Positions 45,745-58,937 of a stretch of DNA of 64,000 bases are shown piece by piece. Position 1 is the stretch's first letter. Every line of letters begins with the position of its first letter. Source of the DNA: Hermodice carunculata (taxonomy: Eukaryota; Annelida; Polychaeta; Eunicida; Amphinomidae); NCBI GenBank assembly GCA_964020975.1, contig OZ026622.1, forward strand, positions 56,590,511 through 56,654,510, given 5' to 3'. Below the pieces are notes generated by a model that saw only the letters and a list, made by a program, of their open reading frames with translations, was not told the origin of the DNA and did no database searches. A program made the translations under genes and the position numbers.

Positions 45745-46430
45745 AATAATCTTGTGACCTGACTTTGAATTTCAACCTCTAAAATCCGCCATTTTGCAAA
45801 AAAATCCACGTTTTCTACAAAGCTCCACTTTTGTAGCATGGGGTCTATTCCCGGCAGTTTGCACCAAGAATGCACTGCCAAAGCATACAGATCCATAATC
45901 CAATGAGGGTGGTGGGATAGTGACAACCCTGTGTCCACCCTTCAGCCAAAAAGGAAGGAACCCCAAAATGACATATTTAGGGGCTAGGGCCCTTTGAATT
46001 TTGATCAAATCTGTACAATTTGCCCTAGAATGCTCAAATATATTTTTTTCACAACTTAAAATATCAGTAAGTATGAAACTAAGCCTAATCTATGTTACTA
46101 CAGAAAAGGTTTTATTTTATCAGTAGTTGTAAACTCCCATTACTTCTGATAAAATGCACTGTTCTGTTATTCAAATTGGACCACTTGTATCTTGAAAATT
46201 TAACCCAACCCAGCCCAAATTTATACCCTCTTGAAAAGCATGAACACTTGTTAGTCAAGTTACAAAGTGAAAGGGTCATGGATCTGTTTTAAATTAAAAT
46301 GCCAGAGCAGTATCTGGTTGGTGGGTGTTCCAAACAGGCATCTCTTGTATCTTCAGTGGGGTATCGGGTGACAGGATGCTCATAAAATGACCATTAATCC
46401 AAACCCAATAAATGCACTGACTTTTATATA

Positions 46431-46609
46431 CAGTAAAACTTCTCTAACCGAACACCTCCGTATACCGAACACCTCTCCATACTGAACACCATTTCTCGGC
46501 CCCGAATGTATACTTCCAATGTTAGCAAACCTCCCTATACTGAACACCCCCCCCCTTAATGAACACTTTTTTCAGTCCCAAGGGTGTTCGGTATAGCAAG
46601 GTTTTACTG
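46431..46609. mobile_element. MITE, CAGTAAAAC ends, TA target duplication
   Basis: CAGTAAAACTTCTCTAACCG and GGTATAGCAAGGTTTTACTG are inverted, with TA on both sides (46429-46430 and 46610-46611). GAACACC repeats inside. The ends and TA site suit a Tc1/mariner-pogo type non-autonomous element. Confidence 0.75.
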
Positions 46610-46794
46610 TAAGTGGTAAATCACTTATCACACCCCTTTCATGTGATTTGCGAACACCTCAACACTCCCAAATAGCAGGGACTAAGATGTGCCCATGCGT
46701 CTTTGTTTACATAAGCGCTGCCCAGCAATGGAACCGAGAACGAGCCTGCTGATTTGACCCCTAATCTTGCATCTCATTAAACCCAGGTCAGCAT

Positions 46795-48832
46795 CTGGAC
46801 TGTATATTCTGCAACACAAAAGCAATTTATGAACTAGAAGAAAATTATCCGTTTCTTTTGTGTTCAGGCCTATATTTTGTGAGGAATTGCAGAGGTGTCC
46901 TTACTACCTCCTATGTGTAACTTCTCCCAGGTACAAAAAGCCACCTGGCCACCATAAAGTTATACGAAACGCATAGTAGCCTATGATAATTCCTCGTGTG
47001 CTTATTGGTTGAACCTATAATATTCATTATCCAAATCTTGAATAGATTTGAACTTACTGTATAAACATTATTCCCAATGAGATGACCTAGTATCTTGATG
47101 CAGGCTGGGAAAGCTCCTTGACACCAAGAACTAGTAAGTTCAAAACTCACACACACAAACTATATCCTGCAACACAAAAGCACTTTATGAACTAGAAGGA
47201 AATTATCTGTTCGTTTTGTGTTCAGGCCTATATTTTGTGAGGAATTGCAGAGTTGACCTTACTACCTCCTATGTGTTACTTCTCCCAGGTACAAAAAGCC
47301 ACCTGGTCACCATAAAGTTATACGAAACACATAGATGCCTATGATGATCCCTTGTGTGCTTGACAGTTGAACCTATAGTATTCATTATCCAAATCGTGAA
47401 TAGATTGTAACTTAGGCCTACTGTATAAACATTATTCCCAATGAAATGACCAAGTTTCTTGATGTAGGCTGGGAAAAAACCTTGACACCAAGAACTAGTA
47501 TTAGTAGTAAGTTCAAAACTTACACAAACTACAGCCTGCAACACAATGCAATTTATGAACTGAAAGGAAATTATCCGTTGCTTTTGGGTTTAGGCCTTTA
47601 TTTTGTGAGGAATTGCAGTGTTGTCCTAAATACATCCTATGTGTTACTTCTCCCTGGTACAAAAAGCCACCTGGTCACCATAAAGTTATACGAAACACAT
47701 AGATGCCTATGATGATCCCTTGTGACTTTGTGTGCTTGACAGTTGAACCTATAGTATTCATTATCCAAATCGTGAATAGATTGTAACTTAGGCCTACTGT
47801 ATAAACATTATTCCCAATGAAATGACCAAGTTTCTTGATGTAGGCTGGGAAAGCTCATTGACACCAAGAACTAGTAAGTTCAAAACTTGCACAAACTACA
47901 GCCTCCAACACAATGCAATTAATGAACTGAAAGGAAATTATCCGTTGCTTTTGGGTTTAGGCCTTTATTTTGTGAGGAATTGCAGTGTTGTCCTCACTAC
48001 CTCCTATGTGTTCCTTCTCCCTGGTAGAAAAAGCCACATGGTCACCATAAAATTATACGAAACACACAGTAGCCTCTGATAATTCCTCGTGTGCTTATTG
48101 GTTGAACCTATAGTATTCATTATCCAAAGCGTGAATAAATTTTAACTTACTGTATTAATCAACATTATTCCCAATGAAATGACCAAGTATCTTGGTGTAG
48201 GCTGGGAAAGCTCCTTGACACCAAGAACTAGTAAGTTCTAAACTAGCACACACAAACTAGATCCTGCAACACAAAGCAATTTATGAACTGGAAGGAAATT
48301 ATCTGTTGCTTTTGGGTTTAGGCCTATATTTTGTGAGTAATTGCAGAGTTGTCCTCATTACCTCCTATGTGTTACTTCTCCCAGGTACAAAAAGCCAGCT
48401 GGTCACCATTAAGTTATACAAAACGCATAGTTGCCCATGATGATCCCTCATGTGCTTGTCGGTTGAACCTATAGTATTCATTAACCAAATCGTGAATAAA
48501 TTTTAACTTAGGCCTACTGTATTAACGTTATTCCCAATGAAATGACCAAGTTTCTTGATGTAGGCTGGGAAATAAACTTGACACCAAGAACTAGTGAGTA
48601 CAAAACTCTCAGAGTCTCACACAGAAACTATAGCCTACAACACAAAACCAATTTATTATTAACTGGGATAAAAGGATCCGTTGCTTTTGGGTTTAGGCCT
48701 ATATTTGTGAGGAATTGCAGAGTTGTCCTTACTACCTCCTATGTGTTACTTCTCCTGTGCACAAAAAGCCACCTGGTCATCATAAAGTTATATGAAACGC
48801 ATATTGTAGCCTATGAAAAACATGGTTTGCGA
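46795..48832 (+). repeat. 362-bp satellite array, right block
   Basis: TCCCAATGARATGACC recurs near 47072, 47436, 47812, 48169 and 48532, about 357-376 bp apart. The sequence matches the left block. Later units lose the exact AACACAAAAGCAA arm (AACACAATGCAA) while keeping GTTGCTTTTGGGTT. Confidence 0.92.
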
Positions 48833-50612
48833 TATCTATTGTCAATGGCCTGACATTCCCCAAACTGTAGTCTTAGTGTAGAATGCTTCCGGACACATTG
48901 CCTCCTAATTTGAACAATCAAAGGGCCAGATGCCAACATGCAATTTCTGGTTCTTACATTTACACTCCAAAAATAACGGTTTAACTTTATGTTATTCCTG
49001 TTCGTGTGTGCAGAATTTTTTTAAAAAATACTATAATGCACTCTTCTAAATGCTCCTGGATAGATGGATTCAAACAGGAGAAAATCAATCTCTTATCTGA
49101 ATTTTAAAAGCATGTCACAAAATTGCAGCCATGAATGATGAATTGTGTCTCGACGATAGTCAGACTTTCACTGCGTAAGATTAGGAATTTAAAAAAAAAA
49201 AAAAAAAAAAAAACGGGGAAGAAAAATGCTCCCCAAAACACGAATATTTTGCAACGTGATATCTTTTGAATATTTAAATATAGTCACTGGCATAATAAAG
49301 TGCGTTGGTTAGGGAATATAATGGCAGATAAAATATATGCTCCTGAATGTCAAACATCCCAACTTTCCGCAGGGTGCCCACCAGGCACCAGCTCCGTCTC
49401 CCTCACCCTCGCCTGCTGTCAGCGCGGCGCGGTTGTGTGTTCCATTTCTGATAGACCTGTGGTTTTCCACTTTCAAAAGGTACACTGGTCTTCTACGATA
49501 ACTTTTCCTGCAAAAATGAAATATTTGGAAAATTACGTTCATGTTGTGTACATTACCATGAAAACTTCATTAAAACTTGTGCAATACAAAATGAACAACG
49601 CATGCATGCGCCCACACAATCCCAATCCCCTGACAAAGTAACAGGTCCGTGCTTGTGTCTGCTTTGACAAAACCACGACGTGCGCTAGCTGGACGCAAGT
49701 GGGCCGCACGTGCGGCCCAAAGCAAAGTTTAACAAAAGAAGAGCATGCGCAGAAGTGCCTATCGAGCGGCGGCTATAAATCGATAGGTCGAACCTCCAGA
49801 GCCGGCAGCAAGTGACAATTGACATTACATTTGAATGGCAGTGCAGAAAAGCAAGCAAAACATCCGTATTTTTGCACAATATGGTATTGTTTACAACACG
49901 TATTCGCCCAGATCTTTAATTTTGCGTTTCCTGCCTAAATTCACTTCGATGTTACAAAAAAAGTCAGTAGTTTGCTTAAAAAAAAAAAAAAAAAAAAAAA
50001 TCGCTCAATGATTCTACAGTAGTCTATGTGTACCGTCTGTACGGCATGCAGCCATACTGCCCATAGCGTGCAGACGACGTAACCCAGGTGAGCGTATCCA
50101 GTTAGCATTCAAATACAGGAACACTTTTTATCGGGCAAATTTTGATATATTAAAGGATACTTAATTAGTATCATATTTAGCTGACCTTCCGTGCTGACAA
50201 AGTGTAAATTTAATTATAACGAAGGCTGAAACTTAGCTCATCATCTGTCTCTTGACTGCGTTCCTTCATGGGCTTTCACATGCCGTCATAGATGCAAGGA
50301 GCGTTCATTTTTCATCTTTCAATGTATGATAAAATTATGATATTATGATATGGTATGATTTTATTTCAGGCCGTCACGGTTTACAGTAATCACAATTGGT
50401 GTATTTGTCATATTTTCTCACTTGTTTATTATTTGATATGGAGATTTGTTTGTGAATTTGAATATTTCTTCTCAAAGTTCATTTATACAGATTTACACAA
50501 TGCAAGGTCTAAGGAGGTTTAATGTCTTTGTCAGATTCCTGACAGCTGTGAGACCCTGTGTATGATTAAAGCAAATATGAAGAAACGTCTGTATTGATAG
50601 ACACCCCTTTAA
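48833..50612. other. Unique region with a CpG-richer island
   Basis: 49360-49820 is richer in CG than its surroundings and holds the perfect palindrome GGGCCGCACGTGCGGCCC (49701-49718), GCATGCGCA (NRF1-like) and CTATAAATCG. It could be a promoter for a gene with exons outside the window. No supported coding exon is attached. Confidence 0.4.
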
Positions 50613-50630
50613 ATAGATAGATAGATAGAC

Positions 50631-50686
<56 letters not shown>
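50613..50686. repeat. (TAGA)n microsatellite
   Basis: About 18 TAGA units with one change. Confidence 0.97.
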
Positions 50687-51009
50687 GAAACAATGTGCTG
50701 AAGACAATATAGATCTTCATACATAAATCTTAGGTAAATAAATATATCAATAAATAAGTAAATAAATAAATAAAAACATGCACAAAAATACTTTAAAACA
50801 ATAAAAATGATATCATTAATAAGTTAACTTCCTTCTGATTCATCCCCACCACTAAATTAAATCGATTGTCCCATTTTGATGCAATAAAAATTGATTCAAT
50901 CTTCAGTACCTTGATGATAAAAACGTATTGGGGATTTTCTAGAAAATAATTCAATCATTTTCTAAAAAAAAAAAGAAAAAAAAAAATCACTGAACCGTGA
51001 CCATTTCAA

Positions 51010-51024
51010 AAACAAACAAACAAA

Positions 51025-51063
<39 letters not shown>

Positions 51064-51104
51064 ATGAATAAATAAAAGTTTTTTTTTTTTTTTTTTTTTT
51101 TTAA
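51010..51104. repeat. (AAAT)n followed by poly(T)
   Basis: AAAT/AAAC units to 51076, then about 24 T. Confidence 0.97.
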
Positions 51105-53131
51105 AGGAATTTTTCTTGTTGATTACCATGCAAGTCAATGCCGATTGCAAAATCATTAGGGTTCGCAATGCTAATTGACGATTTTTTTACTTCTTCTGCG
51201 AAACCATCAGTTAGATTCACTTCAAGCTTAGTGGGGGTGTTCCTTGGGTGGGTATCTACCAATTTGTTCAAATGGTCACAGTCCAATGATTTTTTTTTTT
51301 TTTTTAAATAATTTTGTGCATTTTTTGGCCAAATCTTCAAAAGTCTTTATCGTTGTATATACTCCGCTAATTGCTTTGAAATTGCATGGGGACACCTTTG
51401 GGCATATGGGTGATACATGTACAGTATGTGAGTGACCTTGACATCATTTCCAAGGTCACAGGGCGAGGTGCATGAAATTAACTGTTTATATGTTAACTTG
51501 AGAACTATTAACGCTAGGACAATCGTATTTTACTTGCTAGTTGTCCTAATGAGGGCCCGACGTAGACAGTAACTAAGTGACCTTGACCTCATTTCCAAGG
51601 TCATAGGGCCACTTGCTAAAATTTTACTGTTCACCTGACAACTTGACAGCTATTTGAACTTGGACCTTCATGGTTATCCTGAGCTAAGGCCAGACTTGGA
51701 CAGTACATGGGTGACCTTAACCTCATTCCCAGGGTCACTGGGACCCAGACACTTACGTGAATTTACTTTTCACATTGTAACTTGAGAACTGTGGAAGGTA
51801 GGACTTTGATGTTAAACTTGTTGGTGTTCCTCTATTTAGGAAAGGTTTGAGACCATACAGTAGTGAACTTGACCTCATTTTCAAGGTCACAGGGCCACTA
51901 ACATGAATTTTACTGGTTGTGTGATAACCGGAGAACTATTTGCTCTGTGACTTTGATCTAGCACATGGGGATGGTCAGTGACCTTGACCTCATTTCCAAG
52001 GTCATAGGGCGACTTAGTAAGCTGACCACAGGACTGTCGCGGTCCTTTGTTTTTTTTTGGGGGGGGGGCAAATTTTAAAAAATCTTTTTCTCCGAAACGG
52101 CTAACCCAATGGCTTTGATATCTCATACAGACACCCCTGAGGACTCCTAGTTCTGAATTTGTTCACCAGGTGGCGCTGCGATTTTCAAAACTACCTTTTT
52201 TTATGAATTTTTGTGTGTTTTTGCTATTTTCGACTTCTTCTCAAGAACCGTCACTCAGATTAAGGTGAAACTTGGTGGATATGTTCCTTGTGGAAGGGTT
52301 AACAAAGTTGTTCACTAGGTGGCACTGCTGTGGATTCTTGATTTTTGACGATTTTTTTTTTAAAGTCGGGTACTTACCGATCAATGCAGCTCTCCTGTTG
52401 ATTACTATATAAGTCTATGGGCATTCTAATACTAATTTACATTTTCGACTTCTACTCCAAAACTGTCATCCAGATTGACTTCAAACTTGGTGGCAATGCA
52501 CCTTGGGCGGGTTTCTACCAGGTTTATTCAAATGGTCACGCTCCAGTTATTTTTGGATTTTTTAGGATTTTCAGCTCTGCTGACTTGTCACTCAGCAGAG
52601 CTTATAGAATCCGTTTGTGTCCGTCGTCCGTCTGTCCTTCCGTCTGGCCGTCTGTCGTTAGCCTTTTTATATTTTCGACTTCTCAAAAAACCGCTACATA
52701 GAATGTTTTGATTTTGCACATGGATTATCCCCAGGTAGACCTCTACCAAATTTTGCGAAGGAGATGATGATGCAATACTTTTTCTATTTTTTATGAATTT
52801 TTTTATCTTTTTTGAAAAAAATTAAAATTTCTTCATCTTAAGAACTACGAAGCCAATTGCTTTGATATTACACATAGATGCATCTGGGGTCAACTAGTTC
52901 TTATTTTGGCCACCAGGTGGCGCTGTGATTTTTTCCTATTTTTATATGAATTATTGCCTGTTAAGGCTATTTTCGACTTCTTCTCCAGAACGGCTGAACA
53001 GAATTGCTTAAATTTATATCAGAATATAGGTGGACATTAGACAATGAAAGTTTGCGAAAATAATATGGATATGTTAATTTTAGGCAAAGTTATGGGATAT
53101 CAAACTTGGCAACTGTAAGGAAGTGCTGCAG

Positions 53132-53231
<100 letters not shown>

Positions 53232-55387
53232 GGCAATACAGTGCATATATTACACTATTGTATTTACCCTTTTGACTTCTTTTCAAAAACCGCTGTATGG
53301 AATGTTTTAATTTTGCACATGGATGTTGCCCAGGTGAACCTCTACCAAGTTCGCGACGGAGATGATGATGCAATAATTTTTCTATTTTTAATGAATTTTT
53401 TAATTAATTTTTTGAAAAAAAATAAAATTTCTTTATCTCAAGAACTACCTGGCCAATTGCTTTGATATTGCACTTAACGTCACCTGGGGTCAACTAGTTC
53501 TCATTTTGGCCACTAGGTGGCGCTGTAATTTTTTCCTATTTTTTAATGAATTTTTGCGTGTTAAGGCTATTTTCGACTACTTCTCCAGAACAGCATGATA
53601 GAATTGCTTATAATTTTATCAAAATATAGTTGGACATTAGACAATGAAAGATTGTGCAAATAATGTGGATATGTTAATTTTTGACAAAGTTATGCGATAT
53701 GAGACTTTGTGACTGTAAGTGAGTGCTGCCACTGTACATTGGCAGCCATTGAAACAGCAAGGTATGTCAATTGATAATACATGTACTACCATGGACAAGT
53801 CAGGTCGCCCTATTCAATTTTGTTTCCTGAATAAAGTCAACTATGACCTTTTCTACACTGTCAATTTGTATCTTTGATAAATGCTGAATCAAATGTACAT
53901 ATCACATGAAGGGATTTGCTATCTGAAACAGACAATTAAGCAAGCAGCTTTATTTTGTTTCAATTCGGCTCCTTTTCGGTAAATGCACCTTTTATATTGA
54001 TTACCATGTAAGTCAATGGGCATGCTAATGCTAATTTACATTTTCAATTTCTTCTCCAAAACCGTCCTCCAGATTTACTTCAAACTTAATAGGGATATAC
54101 TTTGGGTGAGTGTCTTCCAAGTTTGTTCCAATGGTCATGTTCCAATGAATGTTGGATTTTTTATGATTTCTTTTCAAAAATCTTCACAAAAGTTTTAATA
54201 GGAAAGTTTAACATGGGAATTTCTTCTAATGGTTATAACTTAAATAATTTTGGCCAGATTTATTTCAAACTTCGTCGGGATGTGCATTGGGTGAATCTCT
54301 ACCAAGTTTGTTCAAATGGTCACGCTCCAGTGATTTTTGAATTTTTCATGAATTTTTTTGTTCTTTTTGGGGGCAAATCTTAAAAAATCTTTTTCTCCCA
54401 AACCGCCCACCCAATTGCTTTGATATCCCACACGGACACTCCCTAGGACCTCTAGTTTTTAATTTGTCCACCAGGTGGCGCTGCAATTTTTTTCCTATTT
54501 TTTTTATGAATTTTTTGTTTGTTTTTGCTATTTTCGACTTCTTCTCCAGAACCGTCCCTCAGATTAAGCTGAAAGGTGGTGGATATGTTCCTTGTAGAAG
54601 GGTCAAACAGCGTTATTCACTAGGTGGCACTGCTGTGGAGTCCTGATTTTTAACGATTTTTTTCAAATTAGGCGTTTGTCGGTCAATGCAGCTTTCCTGT
54701 TGATTACTATGGAAGTCAAAGGACATTCTAATGCTAATTCACATTTTTGACTTCTTCACCAAAACCGTCATCCAGATTGATTTCAAACTTGGTGGGGATA
54801 TGCCTTGATGGGTCTCTACCAAGTTTGTTCAAATGGTCATGCTCCATTGATTTTATGTTTTTTATGAATTTTTTTGTTCTTTTTTGGGGCAAATCTTAAA
54901 CTATCTTCTCCGAAACCGCTCACCCAGTTGGTTTGATATCTCACAGGGACACTCCGGGGAATCTTAGTTCAGAATTTGTTCACCAGGTGGTGCTGCAAAT
55001 TTTTTCCAATTTTTTATGATTTTTTGATGTGTTTTTGTTATTTTCGACTTCTTTTCCAGAACCCTCACTCGGATTAACCTATAACTTGGTGGATATGTTC
55101 CTTGTAGAAGGGTCAAACAAAGTCGCTCAAAAGGTTGACTCGGTACATATTTTCATTCATTTTTTGAAAAAGTACAAAATAAAACAAATCTATACGAAAC
55201 TTAAACATGGAGATTTCTTGTAAGGAAAACAACTTAGATATTTTTCGCCATATTTATGTCACACTTTGTAGAATTGTACCTTTGATAGGTCTCTACATAT
55301 GTTATTCAAATGTTCACACTGCGTTGATTTTTGCATAAATTTTGGGGTAATTTTTTTAAAATAAGCAGATGCATGTCAGGTGAGCAC

Positions 55388-55404
55388 AGGATCATCATGA
55401 TCCT
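55388..55404 (+). repeat. Terminal hairpin AGGATCATCATGATCCT
   Basis: 7 bp arms, 3 nt loop, preceded by GTCAGGTGAGCAC and followed by CTTGTTT. Probably the end of one repeat element. Confidence 0.6.
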
Positions 55405-56475
55405 CTTGTTTTTGTTTTGTTCTTTATTTGGACAAATCTTACAAAATCTTCTCCACAACCGCTCACCCACTTGCTTTGATATTACCTAAGAATACTCCCA
55501 GGGAGTCCTAGTTCTTAATTTGTCCACCAGGTGGGGCTGCAATTTTTGTTTTCAAAATTTTTATTCATTTTTGTGTGTTTTCGTTACTTGTGACTTCTTC
55601 TTAAGACCCGTTGCTCAGATTAATTTGAAACTTTGCAGATATGTTCCTTGTGAAAGGGTCAAGCAAAGATATTCACTAGGTAGCACTGCTGTGGATTCCT
55701 GATTTTTAACGATTTATTGCAATTCGGGTACTTATGGTTAACTACACTTTTTGTATTGCTTATTATGCAAGTCAATGGGCATTCTTATGCATTCTAATGG
55801 TAATTCATATTTTGGACTTCTCTGAAAAAACTGTCCTTCAGATTTGCTTCAAACTTGGTGGCAATGACCTTGAGTGGGTCTTTACTAAGTTTGTTCAAAT
55901 GGTCTTGCTCCAGCGATTTTAAAAATAAAGTTATGATTTTTTTTTCAAAAATCTCTGAAAAAAGTTTTAATAAGAATGTTTAACATGGGAATTTCTTGTA
56001 ACATTTATAACTTAAATAATTTTGGCCAGATTTGTTCCAAACTTGGTAGGAATGTACCTTTTATAATTGGCTACCTATTATGTGCAAATGGTCACGCTCC
56101 AGTGACGTTTGGACCTTGACCTCATTCCCAAGGTCACAGGACAACTTACACGGAATTTGTTATTTACTTGATAACTTGAGATCTGTTTTGAGTTAGGGCC
56201 TCGATGTTGCACATGTAAATGTTTCTCAGTGAAGGTCATGCTTAGACAGTACACGAGTGACTTTGACCTCGTGTCTGGGTCACAGTGCATTATACATTAA
56301 TTTTACTCTTCGCTATAACTACTGGAACTGGGACCTTGATGTTGCACATGTCCGTGTTCTTCTATAAATGTCAGACTTACTCAGTACATTTGTGACCTTT
56401 ATCGTATCCCAAATTCAGAGCTGCAAGTGTGATGACTGTCTAGGTCAGGTGAGCATGGGCTGTTCACAGAGCCCT

Positions 56476-58763
56476 CTTGCTTCCAGTCGTTGGTGATCGT
56501 GTTTTGGTATTGATATAATGCCATGCTCTAGTGATTCCGTTATAAATCATGCATGTTTAAGTGTGTGATTATATTACATGCAAGTTTTAACAGTTACTGT
56601 TTATGTTTAAAGTATAAAAATCTGGTTCATAATTTTGCATAAATATACTAAAACTGTAACTTACATGTACATTGGGCAAATATAACGAATGAAAAGTCGC
56701 ATGTGGATTTTTAAGTACAGTTAATGTCATTCCGTTACATGGAAAAGGTAATGCATAACTTTCAAGTTGATGTTTACAGATTTTGATGTTTTGAGTATGC
56801 ACTTCCGGTAATACATGTCAGTGTGATATTAGATGAAAAAATATAGAGAATTACAATTATGCTTTACCCAAAATTGAAAAAGGAAGACATCCAAAATAGT
56901 ACATCGCAGATGTGATTCCGTTATACTGAAATAAAAGACCAGAAAAGGAAAAAAATTGGTTTATATTTCAAGTGGCAAAATTACATGGGAAGAGCTCAAA
57001 TAGATATATAATGCTAACCATGCAACTCAGAATTTGGCACACTAAATTCACAGAAAATGTGCCCATAGGACCAGTCGCTAAAAAGCATGTCTATTTTCTT
57101 GTGATTCCGTTACGGCAGTTATTTTTTATGAGACAAACTAAAATTGTGGTTGAAAACTTTCCAGACAAAGCCTTTTCTTTTCGTTAAACTCGACGAATTA
57201 GGTTTGATATCTATTGTGGATTCAGTTGTAAAACTTTGTCTCAATAACGATCATTATGTGGCAAAAATACTCAGAAACGTGATTCCGTTACGATGGATTT
57301 CATGAAATATAGAATGTGAAGGATACACTGACTTTCAATGTTATTTTAATGGAAAGATTGCATTTCCCTTGGGATGATACTGGCTGTTGCCAGTGTAACA
57401 TTATCCATGTGTTCTAATTGGACCATTGCAGTATCCTCCCTTGTTTTTGTGTGGACTGTCGGTATGTCCATCGAACGACACTGTATGTAACAGAACTGAA
57501 AATACAGTACGAGGGCAGTTTTAGGATATGAGATCATTTTCCAAATAGAGTGGATATAGATAAGTATTACTAACAAATGTGGAAATTATAATAAATTTCT
57601 CATTTTTCTTTCTAACCCAAAGTAACTTTGAAGTAAGCATGTTAAATGGTGGGCTTCGATTAATGGAGATAAAAAATGTAAGCTTACTCACACAAAAAAA
57701 GGGTGGGGACAAAGCCAACAGTGGTACGTACTTGACTAGTTCAATGTATAAAATCTGAGCCGAGATTGACTTCCATTCAGCTCCAATCAGTGGTTTGGGA
57801 AGACTGATAAATAGCACCTGCAGAAATATAAAACAAAATGATTAGAGCATACCAAATAAATGAATGAACGAAGAAGCAAACAAATAAATAAAAATTGTGA
57901 AGCCATCCAGTGAACAATTCACCTAGGGATCGTATGGTATGTGTGTGATTCTAAAGTGACTGGCCAAGCAATATTTTATGAATAGTGTCCTCCATGGTTT
58001 CTTAAACTCGTATGCTTAAAAAAGTATACTCAAAACCATTATGCAAAACTTTTTGTAGAATGTAGATGAATACACATTTATGTTGACGTCAGATGTCGCC
58101 ACTTCCACATGGCCATGTGGCATAAACCTTGCATGTTATAAGCGTGGCAATATTTTGTGCATATGTACATTATTATCATGTTCTGGCATAAGGCAACGAC
58201 ATATTACGGAAATTCATCACTTTGTGATTTGACAATATGAAGCCACGAGAAACTAGTTCTTTTTATTTTCTTACTGTGCAGACATTTTACCAGTAAGAGG
58301 GGAAAAAAAGCATCAGTGAAAAATCAGTTTGGCTGTTACAGTCAATATATCATTCCCACCTAAAGCGAAGTGACCAGACCCGCTCCTTTCAGGGTGGTTG
58401 ACTTTAGCGTCTGAAAATGGTGTAGCTTTGTTGTGTTTTCTTGGTGCCCCACAGTTGCTTTGAGAGCAGATGTGGGACATAATATGAAAAGTCATCATGT
58501 CAAATTTGGAAATAATTATTTTTGAATGGTAACTGGTAGCACATTTGATACCACATTAAAACAGGGTTGAAGTCTACCTTGTAAATTTAAAGCACATTAA
58601 CTATCCAGGTAAGCCTGACCAAATTACTTATGTTCTGTTAACTAGCCACGTATTTTAAACCTGTATGAAATAGACAAGAAAACTTTGTCACAAAATTAAT
58701 GATCATAGTGACAAAGAAAACAACGCTTTAGTGACATGATTTTGTACCAGCGTAACAAACATG
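56476..58763. other. Intergenic, no recognised gene
   Basis: GTGATTCCGTTA is scattered at 56533, 56911, 57101 and 57280, spaced roughly 190-380 bp, which hints at an eroded tandem repeat. No other structure seen. Confidence 0.4.

Positions 58764-58937
<174 letters not shown>

Noticed and set aside
47446-48853. Similar 85-103 residue frames starting MTKFLDVGWE in successive units
   Set aside because: They recur because the satellite recurs. Units differ by frame-changing indels and stops, and no transcript signal or domain is visible; kept only as a property of the satellite.
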